This document shows, piece after piece, positions 1-5,085 of a stretch of DNA of 5,085 nucleotides. The stretch is taken from positions 955 to 6,039 of the forward strand of contig JAPOZF010000393.1 in assembly GCA_026706165.1 (NCBI GenBank). Direction: 5' to 3'. A model generated the notes under the pieces. It saw nothing but the letters and a program-made list of their open reading frames with translations. It was not told the DNA's origin and did not search any database. The DNA comes from Gemmatimonadota bacterium (GTDB lineage: Bacteria > Latescibacterota > UBA2968 > UBA8231). Positions within the stretch are counted from its first letter, which is position 1. Each line of letters opens with the position of its first letter. The position numbers were made by a program, and so were the translations under genes.

Positions 1-70
1 CGTCGAGCCCTGCGAAAAGCTCCTCGCAGCCATCGAGTCGCAGAGCGAAGCGGTTCCGCTCCGTGCCTGA
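1..70 (+). CDS. 3' end of an unidentified upstream gene (partial)
   Basis: The frame starting at base 2 is open to a TGA at 68-70 and encodes 22 residues, beginning VEPCEKLLAAIE and ending AVPLRA. Only the C-terminus is visible, so the family cannot be fixed. It is an amphipathic helix followed by a short loose tail. The following phosphatase starts 16 bases after this stop, on the same strand and without a terminator-like hairpin between them, so the two are probably co-transcribed. Kdo-8-phosphate synthase (KdsA) often lies just upstream of kdsC and also ends in a helix of this kind, so kdsA is a reasonable guess. That guess rests on context and not on a recognisable motif. Confidence 0.5.
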   Translation, partial: VEPCEKLLAAIESQSEAVPLRA

Positions 71-86
71 CCCCCGGGGCGGCGGC

Positions 87-626
87 ATGAAGGACGCGGA
101 ACAAAAAGCGGCGGGAATCCGCTTGCTGCTCATGGACGTGGACGGGGTCTGGACCGACGGAAACCTGTTCTACGTTCCCGGACCTGACGGCGGCATGGTC
201 GAGGCCAAGCAGTCGCACGCCCAGGACGGGATGGCGCTGCGCTGGGCGCACGCCTCCGGACTGGCGAGCGGGCTGATCAGCGGGCGCGACTCCCCGGGAG
301 TGACCCATCGCGCGCAGATGCTCGGCATCACCTACATCCGCCAGGGGCACCTGGAGAAGACACCTCCCTACGAGGAGATCTGCGCCGCCGCCGGTGTCGC
401 CGACGAGGAGGTCGCATACCTCGGAGACGACCTTCCGGACATCCCCCTCATCGAAAGGGTCGGCCTTGGCGTCGCCGTGGCCAACGCCCGTCCGGAAGTC
501 AAGGAACGGGCCGATTACGTAACCACTACGCCGGGGGGCAGCGGGGCGATCAGGGAGGTGATCGAGCTGTTGATGAAGGCGCAGGGGACGTGGGGGGAAG
601 TGCTGGCGAGATACGGGGCCGGGTGA
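87..626 (+). CDS. kdsC: KdsC/YrbI-family HAD phosphatase (probable Kdo-8-phosphate phosphatase)
   Basis: A cytoplasmic phosphatase of the HAD superfamily, 179 residues, the usual size for the capless KdsC group. Family members remove phosphate from 3-deoxy-D-manno-octulosonate 8-phosphate, giving Kdo for lipopolysaccharide; close relatives act on nine-carbon acids such as KDN- or Neu5Ac-9-phosphate. All four HAD motifs are present: DVDGVWTDG at residues 17-25 (nucleophile D17, acid/base D19), ISGR at 64-67, K91 in LEKTPP, and GDDLPD at 113-118 for Mg2+. The Gly-rich tail GGSGAIREV (150-158) followed by an LLMKAQG helix is typical of KdsC. The ATG at 87 was chosen because the protein then begins just before the first strand and a G-rich stretch lies upstream. 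An in-frame GTG at 63 would add eight Pro/Gly-rich residues, overlap the upstream stop and lack a Shine-Dalgarno. Family assignment is firm; the exact substrate is not provable here. Confidence 0.88.
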   Translation: MKDAEQKAAGIRLLLMDVDGVWTDGNLFYVPGPDGGMVEAKQSHAQDGMALRWAHASGLASGLISGRDSPGVTHRAQMLGITYIRQGHLEKTPPYEEICAAAGVADEEVAYLGDDLPDIPLIERVGLGVAVANARPEVKERADYVTTTPGGSGAIREVIELLMKAQGTWGEVLARYGAG

Positions 627-654
627 AATCCGGGCCTGCGGGCGGCCCTGATTT
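626..654. terminator. Bidirectional terminator-like hairpin between convergent genes
   Basis: AAATC (626-630) pairs with GATTT (650-654) and GGGCC (632-636) pairs with GGCCC (644-648). One C/T mismatch (631/649) separates the two helices and the loop is the seven bases 637-643. The GC-rich inner stem flanked by an A-run on one side and a T-run on the other is the arrangement expected of an intrinsic terminator that works in both directions. It fills much of the 47-base gap between the stop of the phosphatase gene (626) and the stop of the SelA-like gene (674), where two opposing transcripts meet. The T-run is only three long, so termination strength may be modest. Confidence 0.55.
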
Positions 655-673
655 GCGACTTCCGCTGGTGCAG

Positions 674-1885
674 CTAGCCGATGATCCGGGCCAGCTGCGG
701 GGCGATCCGGCCCACTTCCTCCTCCTTCAGGCAGAGCGGGCCGAAAGCGACGATGCCGTCGCGAACATGGGACGGGTTGGCGTGGATTGCCGGGTCTCCG
801 TCCTGCAGCTCGCAGACCACCTGCATCGCGGTCTTTCCGATACCGGCTTCGTCCAGTTTCAGGTGCACCACCGGTATTTCCGAGCGCTTCGGATCGTCGA
901 CGAGCAGCGCCTCGCACCACGGCAGGCCGGCGAGCGATTCCCGCAGCGAATGCATCAGGTCCAACCAGCGCTTCCGGCGTTCTGATCCATCCTCCTCGAC
1001 GAACAGGTCCAGCGCCGTCAGCAGTCCGACGATCTCTTCCTTGCCCACCTTGCAGGGACGGCCGATGCCGTGATGGGGGGCCCCGGGCAGGCGCTCCTTG
1101 TCGATCAGGACAGCCGGTGGATTCCACTGCTCCCAGTAGACGTCGAGATCGAGGTGCTGCAGGGCCGCGGCCTGAACGAGGTCGCGGCGGCCGCACAGTA
1201 TGCCCGAACTCTGCGGACCCCGGATCGCCTTGCCCCCGCTGAAGGCCACGAGGTCGGCCCCCTCGGATATGAAGCGCTTCAGGTTATCGGCAGGAGGCAG
1301 CTGACCCGCCGCGTCGACGATGACCGGGATCTCTGCGGCGCGCGCAACGGCGACGACCTCGGGCAGCGGCGGTTGCGTGTGGCTGTACGCGACGTAGCAG
1401 ATCGCCGCGGTCCTGTCGTTGATCGCCGCCTCGATCTCCCAGGGTTCCGCGTCGCGGACCCCGGCGCCGCTGAAGCGGTCGGAAATTCCCACCTCCACCA
1501 GGCGTATTCCTGTCGTGCGAATCGCGTGGTCGTAGAAGTTGCGATGGCTGCGCGCCATGATCACTTCGTTGCGCATGCCGGCCGTGTCGGGCAGGCGGTT
1601 CATCCTGTCGGGGTCGAGACCGGTAACGCAGGCCGCGGTGCCGAGCAGCAGCCCGGCGGCGGCGCCGCTGGTCACGTAACCCGCCTCCGCCCCGGTGACC
1701 GCGGCGATCCTCTCGCATGCCCGCCCCTGAAGCTCGGCGATATCCACACAGAACCGGGATGCCTCGCTCATCGCCGCGGCGACCTCGGGAGGCATGATCG
1801 AGCCACTGAGGCGCGTCGACGGCCCCGAGGCATTGATGATGGTGCGCACTCCCAGCCGGGAGTAGACGTTCCCTCGCTCGTTCAT
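674..1885 (-). CDS. SelA/DgaE-like PLP-dependent enzyme, substrate unknown
   Basis: A 403-residue fold-type-I PLP enzyme related to the SelA (selenocysteine synthase) and DgaE (D-glucosaminate-6-phosphate ammonia-lyase) group. The opening NVYSRLGVRTIINASG (6-21) is the standard N-terminus of this group. The cofactor-phosphate loop is TSGAAAG (72-78), D191 in VIVDAAGQ should bind the pyridine nitrogen, and K219 in FSGGKAIRGPQSSG is the expected Schiff-base lysine. GIGRPCKVGKEE (273-284) resembles the corresponding stretch of DgaE. Active-site residues look intact, so it should be a working cytosolic enzyme; ammonia-lyase/dehydratase or aldolase-like chemistry on a hydroxy- or amino-acid-type substrate is possible, but no substrate can be read from sequence. 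It lacks the tRNA-binding N-terminal domain of true SelA and no tRNA-Sec gene is nearby, so a selenium role is unlikely. The ATG overlaps the glyA stop as ATGA (1882-1885), implying translational coupling. An in-frame start at 1996 would run deep into glyA and was rejected. Confidence 0.82.
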   Translation of the reverse strand: MNERGNVYSRLGVRTIINASGPSTRLSGSIMPPEVAAAMSEASRFCVDIAELQGRACERIAAVTGAEAGYVTSGAAAGLLLGTAACVTGLDPDRMNRLPDTAGMRNEVIMARSHRNFYDHAIRTTGIRLVEVGISDRFSGAGVRDAEPWEIEAAINDRTAAICYVAYSHTQPPLPEVVAVARAAEIPVIVDAAGQLPPADNLKRFISEGADLVAFSGGKAIRGPQSSGILCGRRDLVQAAALQHLDLDVYWEQWNPPAVLIDKERLPGAPHHGIGRPCKVGKEEIVGLLTALDLFVEEDGSERRKRWLDLMHSLRESLAGLPWCEALLVDDPKRSEIPVVHLKLDEAGIGKTAMQVVCELQDGDPAIHANPSHVRDGIVAFGPLCLKEEEVGRIAPQLARIIG

Positions 1886-3228
1886 GGGTCTCGCTGCTTT
1901 GGGAAATGGGCGCTGTCCGGGGTATCCGGGCGACGGCGGGCTTCCTGCAACCCGCCTGTCGGGTAGTCCAGACCGGGCGCCGGAAAGCGGTCGCACAGCT
2001 CCTTCACCTTCCCGGCGGTCTCCCTGTAGAATCTCCGGCGCCCCTCGAGGTCGAGGGCGTCGTCCGCCCTGGCGGCCGCCACCTGCCCCATCCAGTCCGC
2101 CAGCTGCACCATCTCCCGGTCACCGAAGCCCCTGCTGGTGATCGCCGGCGTGCCGATGCGGATGCCGCTGGGGCGGCGGGCAGGACGCGGGTCTCCAGGC
2201 ACCAGGTTGCGGTTGCAGACGATTCCGGCTGCGTCGAGGGCCCTGGCCATCTGGTGGCCGGTGATCCCCTTGTTGGTGACGTCGATCAGCAGCAGGTGAT
2301 TGTCGGTACCTCCGGAGACCAGGTCGAAGCCGCGCGCGCTCAGCGCATCCGCAAGGATTTTCGCATTGCTGACGACCCGCGCAGCATACTCCCGGAATTC
2401 TCCGGAGGCCGCCTCTTTCAGCGCCACCGCGATCGCCGCGGTCGCGTGGTTGTGGGGGCCGCCCTGCAACCCGGGAAACACCGCCTTGTCGACCGCCTCG
2501 GCGTATTCGGCGCGGCACATGATCATGCCCCCTCTCGGGCCTCGCAGGGTCTTGTGGGTCGTCGTCGTAACGATGTCCACATGGGGCACCGGACTGGGAT
2601 GGACGCCGGCGGCGACGAGGCCGGAGATGTGGGCGATGTCTGCCACCACGATAGCGCCGGCCTCCCGGCCGATCCCGGCAAAACGCTCGAAATCGATGAC
2701 GCGCGGATAGGCCGTAGCGCCGCAGAACAGGAGTTTGGGCCGGTGGCGCTGCGCCAGGTCGCCGATTTCATCGTAATCGAGCCGGCCGCTCCCGGGATCG
2801 ACCCCGTAGGCCACCGATTCGTAAAACCGGCCCGAGACGCTGGCCTCGGCCCCGTGCGTCAGGTGGCCGCCGTGAGCCAGCGACATACCCATGACCTTGT
2901 CCCCCGGTTTCGCGAAGGCGAGGTAGACCGCCTGGTTGGCGGGTGATCCCGAGTACGGCTGGACGTTTACGTGTTCTGCCCCGAACAGCTCCCTTGCCCG
3001 CTGCACGCACAGCTCCTCGATGCGGTCGATCTGCTGCTGTCCCTCGTAGTAGCGGTCTCCGGCATACCCTTCGGAGTACTTGTTGGTCAGGATCGAACCG
3101 GTCGCCTCGAGCACCGCCCGGCTGCTGTAGTTCTCCGATGGAATCAGGCGGATTTTCCGGTGCTGGCGGCGGTTCTCGGCGTCGAGGATGCCGGCGACCG
3201 CCGGATCTGTCTCTCTGAGGCTTGGCAT
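1882..3228 (-). CDS. glyA: Serine hydroxymethyltransferase
   Basis: GlyA interconverts serine plus tetrahydrofolate with glycine plus 5,10-methylene-tetrahydrofolate, the main source of one-carbon units, in the cytosol as a PLP enzyme. At 448 residues it is about 30 longer than E. coli GlyA (417). Landmarks: LIPSENYSS (28-36); NKYSEGYAGDRYYEG (49-63) with Y51, E53 and Y61; QPYSGSPAN (90-98); LAHGGHLTHG (117-126) with the PLP-stacking H119; D197 and H200 in VADIAHISG; TTTTHKTLRGPRGG (221-234) with Schiff-base lysine K226; GGTDNHLLLID (306-316); and R357 in SGIRIGTPAIT for the substrate carboxylate. The catalytic set is complete. The surplus is a Pro/Arg-rich tail after about residue 418 that runs to the stop overlapping the next gene. 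This is the only usable start: no ATG, GTG or TTG occurs in frame between it and an upstream stop at 3280-3282. GGAAG sits only one base before the ATG, so the Shine-Dalgarno spacing is poor. It heads a two-gene unit with the SelA-like gene. Confidence 0.95.
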   Translation of the reverse strand: MPSLRETDPAVAGILDAENRRQHRKIRLIPSENYSSRAVLEATGSILTNKYSEGYAGDRYYEGQQQIDRIEELCVQRARELFGAEHVNVQPYSGSPANQAVYLAFAKPGDKVMGMSLAHGGHLTHGAEASVSGRFYESVAYGVDPGSGRLDYDEIGDLAQRHRPKLLFCGATAYPRVIDFERFAGIGREAGAIVVADIAHISGLVAAGVHPSPVPHVDIVTTTTHKTLRGPRGGMIMCRAEYAEAVDKAVFPGLQGGPHNHATAAIAVALKEAASGEFREYAARVVSNAKILADALSARGFDLVSGGTDNHLLLIDVTNKGITGHQMARALDAAGIVCNRNLVPGDPRPARRPSGIRIGTPAITSRGFGDREMVQLADWMGQVAAARADDALDLEGRRRFYRETAGKVKELCDRFPAPGLDYPTGGLQEARRRPDTPDSAHFPKQRDP

Positions 3229-3302
3229 ACTTCCGGATCTGTGCGAGTATTCGCTGCAGGAAAGTTTCGCGGGGGCGTGTCAACCTAACCAAGGCGATTT
3301 TC
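3229..3302. promoter_or_regulatory. Divergent start region between glyA and the xylulokinase gene
   Basis: This 74-base gap separates the start codons of two divergent genes and must carry, or lie next to, the promoters of both. On the minus strand, reading toward glyA, there is a perfect TTGACA -35 hexamer (plus-strand 3278-3283), but no good TATAAT-like hexamer follows at 16-19 bases, so a standard sigma-70 promoter is not established. On the plus strand AAGG (3291-3294) lies eight bases before the kinase ATG and is a credible Shine-Dalgarno. The 10-mer CCGGATCTGT occurs at 3233-3242 and again at 3201-3210 just inside glyA, a possible binding-site pair. Confidence 0.35.
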
Positions 3303-4871
3303 ATGAGCAAATTCCTCGGCATCGATTCCAGCACCCAGTCGATGACCGGACTGGTCGTCGATTTCTCGACGGAAGCCATCGTCGCCGAGGAGTCCATCAT
3401 TTTCGACGAGCACTTCGGCGACCGCTACGGCGTCGAGAACGGGGTTCTCGAGCTCGGCCCGGGAGAAGTGCACGCCCCTCCCCTGATGTGGGTCGAAGCC
3501 CTCGACCTGCTGCTCGAGAGGCTCCGGGAAAGGTGCGATCTCGCTTCCATAGCGGCGATCTCCGGGTGCGGCCAACAGCACGGCACCGTTTATCTCAACG
3601 CCACCGCCGCATCCGCCCTGGCGCGGTTCGGCCCCGGGGACCCCGCCGATGCGCTTTCAGGCATCTTCTCGCGCGCCACCACCGCCCCGGTCTGGATGGA
3701 CTCGTCGACCGCGTCCCAGTGCCGCGAGATCGAGGCCGGGGTCGGTGGCCGCAACAAGCTCCTCGAGCTGACCGGCAACGCCGCTTTCGAGCGCTTCAGC
3801 GGCCCCCAGGTCCGCAAGTTCTTCCAGACCGACCCCGAAGGGTACGAGGCGACCGCGGCGGTCTGCCTGGTCAGCTCGTTCATCGCCAGCCTCCTTGCCG
3901 GCCGGCTGGTCGGGGTCGACGCCGGAGACGGCAGCGGCACCAACCTCATGGATATCCGCACCCGCAGGTGGAGCCCGCAAGCGATGGCGGCGACCGCACC
4001 CGGGTTATCTGCAAAGCTCCTGCCGGTCGCCGCATCCGATTCCCCTGCCGGCACCATCAGCCCCCGATTCGCCGGCCGCTACGGGTTTGCTCCCGGATGC
4101 CAGGTACTGCCCTTCTCGGGGGACAACCCCAGCAGCCTGATCGGCCTGGGGCTGGTCGAGCCGGGACAGGTGGCCCTGAGTCTCGGCACTTCTGACACGC
4201 TGTTCGCATGCATGGGGGAACCGCGGGTTTCCGCTTCGGGAGAGGGGGCCGTCTTCGCATCACCCGACGGACTCAACTACATGGCCCTCGTCTGCTTCAT
4301 GAACGGCAGCCTGGCCAGGGAGGCCGTCAGGGACGAGCACGGCCTCGACTGGGAGATGTTCACCGCGGCCCTGCAGCGCACCGAAGCGGGAAACGGCGGC
4401 GCCCTGATGCTTCCCTACTTCGACCCCGAGATCGTTCCCCGGGTCGCCGAGCCCGGTGTCATCCGCAAGGGACTGGACCCAGGTGATGCCGACGCCACCG
4501 TCAGGGCGGTGATCGAGGCGCAGGCCCTCTCGTCGCGGATTCACTGCGAGTGGATGCAGGTCCCGGTGCGTTCGCTCTCGGTGACCGGGGGGGCATCGGC
4601 CAACACCGAAATCCTGCGCATCTTCGCCAACGTGCACGGGGCGCCGGTGCATCGCTTCCGGACGACCAACTCCGCCGCTCTCGGAGCGGCGCTGCGCGCC
4701 GCGCACGCGCACTTCAGGCGGGCGGGTCCGGAGCGCAGCTGGTCCGAAATCGCAGCTCCCTTTACAAAACCGGTCCCGGGTTCAACGCTGCAGCCCGACG
4801 CTTCCGCCCGGGCGGTCTACGACGATCTGGTCGAGGATTACCGCCGCCTGGAGAGCCTTCACGCCGGCTGA
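3303..4871 (+). CDS. xylB: Xylulokinase, FGGY family, eukaryotic XYLB-like
   Basis: A 522-residue ATP-dependent sugar kinase expected to phosphorylate D-xylulose to xylulose 5-phosphate, feeding the pentose phosphate pathway in the cytosol. The two actin-like FGGY domains are complete: GIDSSTQS (6-13, phosphate loop with D8), ISGCGQQHG (86-94), WMDSST (131-136), LTGNAAFERFSGPQ (156-169), DGSGTNLMDI (209-218), SGDNPSSL (272-279, with D274 as likely catalytic base), SLGTSDTLF (293-301), and VTGGASAN (427-434, nucleotide binding). The FDEHFGDRYGVENGV and MWVEALDLLL segments, with QQHG, WMDSST, LVSSFIASLLAG and NLMDI, match human XYLB and yeast XKS1 better than E. coli XylB, and the length is close to human XYLB (536). 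The start at 3303 has AAGG eight bases upstream and puts the first strand at the N-terminus; an in-frame ATG at 3222 would overlap glyA. No xylose isomerase or sugar transporter is in the window, so the precise pentulose is inferred from family. Confidence 0.9.
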   Translation: MSKFLGIDSSTQSMTGLVVDFSTEAIVAEESIIFDEHFGDRYGVENGVLELGPGEVHAPPLMWVEALDLLLERLRERCDLASIAAISGCGQQHGTVYLNATAASALARFGPGDPADALSGIFSRATTAPVWMDSSTASQCREIEAGVGGRNKLLELTGNAAFERFSGPQVRKFFQTDPEGYEATAAVCLVSSFIASLLAGRLVGVDAGDGSGTNLMDIRTRRWSPQAMAATAPGLSAKLLPVAASDSPAGTISPRFAGRYGFAPGCQVLPFSGDNPSSLIGLGLVEPGQVALSLGTSDTLFACMGEPRVSASGEGAVFASPDGLNYMALVCFMNGSLAREAVRDEHGLDWEMFTAALQRTEAGNGGALMLPYFDPEIVPRVAEPGVIRKGLDPGDADATVRAVIEAQALSSRIHCEWMQVPVRSLSVTGGASANTEILRIFANVHGAPVHRFRTTNSAALGAALRAAHAHFRRAGPERSWSEIAAPFTKPVPGSTLQPDASARAVYDDLVEDYRRLESLHAG

Positions 4872-4992
4872 CTTGCCTTGGAAGGACATGAAAAGATGAG
4901 TGCTTCTGCATCGGGTCGCGGCTTGAACCAGACCAGTTCCGCAGGGCTGCCGTAACTGATTCGCCACACCCGCGCTGTTTCGGGCGGGCTGA
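4872..4992. other. Convergent intergenic gap with an orphan ribosome-binding site and 19-codon frame
   Basis: Between the kinase stop and the stop of the opposing methyltransferase gene. A strong Shine-Dalgarno-like GGAAGGA (4880-4886) lies nine bases before an ATG at 4896. The frame that follows runs 19 codons (MSASASGRGLNQTSSAGLP) to a TAA at 4953-4955. It could be a tiny leader-type peptide, the stump of a lost gene that once followed the kinase, or chance. A weak inverted repeat (CCCGC 4969-4973 with GCGGG 4984-4988, loop of ten) lies near the right edge and has no T-run, so it is a poor terminator candidate. Nothing else is recognised here. Confidence 0.25.
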
Positions 4993-5085
4993 TCAGCGGC
5001 GTCCGATCCTCGCCTGGTAGGAGACGATGGCCGCGGCGACGTGGACGTTCATCGACGGCCCCTTGCCGTACATCGGGACGAAAAC
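4993..5085 (-). CDS. C-terminal end of a SpoU/TrmH-family RNA 2'-O-methyltransferase (partial)
   Basis: Thirty codons plus a TGA stop on the minus strand; the rest of the gene lies beyond the right edge. The visible peptide includes VPMYGKGPSMNVHVAAAIV and ends in SYQARIGRR. The pattern I/V-P-M-x-G-x-x-x-S-(M/L)-N-V-x-V-A-A-A is motif 3 of SPOUT methyltransferases. It forms part of the knotted S-adenosylmethionine site, and its Asn-Val-x-Val-Ala core is highly conserved. These enzymes methylate ribose 2'-hydroxyls in tRNA or rRNA; which RNA cannot be told from this fragment. The gene is convergent with the xylulokinase and seems functionally unrelated to it. Confidence 0.78.
   Translation of the reverse strand, partial: VFVPMYGKGPSMNVHVAAAIVSYQARIGRR

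Noticed and set aside
63..86. GTG at 63 as the start of the phosphatase
   Set aside because: No Shine-Dalgarno precedes it, it would overlap the upstream stop, and it adds only a Pro/Gly-rich stub not typical of the family.
674..1885. True selenocysteine synthase (SelA) and a selenium locus
   Set aside because: The protein starts directly at the catalytic domain, without the N-terminal tRNA-binding part, and no SelB or tRNA-Sec is visible.
1070..1966. Long plus-strand open frame (298 codons) opposite the SelA-like gene
   Set aside because: It is antisense to a well-supported enzyme gene, its product shows no recognisable domain, and long antisense frames are expected in GC-rich DNA where stop codons are rare.
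1906..2946. Plus-strand open frame (346 codons) opposite glyA
   Set aside because: It mirrors the glyA codon structure and has no family signature, and glyA itself is unmistakable.
3188..4195. Plus-strand open frame (335 codons) overlapping the kinase in another frame
   Set aside because: The product is an Arg/Pro-rich string typical of an off-frame reading of GC-rich coding DNA, and the in-frame kinase has full motifs.
4969..4988. Hairpin as a terminator for the kinase or methyltransferase gene
   Set aside because: The stem is only five pairs with a ten-base loop and there is no T-run on either strand.

Overview
The window is a GC-rich bacterial segment (roughly two thirds G+C by eye) packed with genes. 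It carries four complete protein genes and the tails of two more. The KdsC-type phosphatase at the left suggests an outer-membraned (Gram-negative) organism that makes Kdo or a related nine-carbon sugar acid. The sequence alone does not fix the phylum.

Layout: (a) 1-70 is the 3' end of a plus-strand gene, probably in the same transcription unit as the next one. (b) 87-626 (+) is a HAD phosphatase of the KdsC/YrbI family. (c) 626-654 is an interrupted inverted repeat that looks like a bidirectional terminator between two convergent units. (d) 3228-674 (-) is a two-gene unit: a serine hydroxymethyltransferase (glyA) and then a SelA/DgaE-like PLP enzyme, joined by a 4-base ATGA stop/start overlap. 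(e) 3229-3302 is a 74-base gap between divergent genes and must hold the start signals of both flanking units. (f) 3303-4871 (+) is an FGGY-family xylulokinase that resembles the animal/fungal XYLB type more than E. coli XylB. (g) 4872-4992 is a non-coding gap with an orphan ribosome-binding site and a 19-codon reading frame. (h) 4993-5085 (-) is the C-terminal end of a SpoU/TrmH-type RNA 2'-O-methyltransferase.

How the parts may work together: the phosphatase belongs to cell-surface sugar synthesis and appears unrelated to the rest. The strongest link is between glyA and the SelA-like enzyme, which are translationally coupled, so two fold-type-I PLP enzymes are made together. The second has no assignable substrate. 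The xylulokinase diverges from the same short gap and could be co-regulated with them, but that is inference.

No mobile element, CRISPR array, tRNA or rRNA was seen. The most interesting item is the coupled glyA/SelA-like pair with a divergent eukaryotic-type pentulose kinase. It is an unassigned metabolic neighbourhood; there is no demonstrated new system here.
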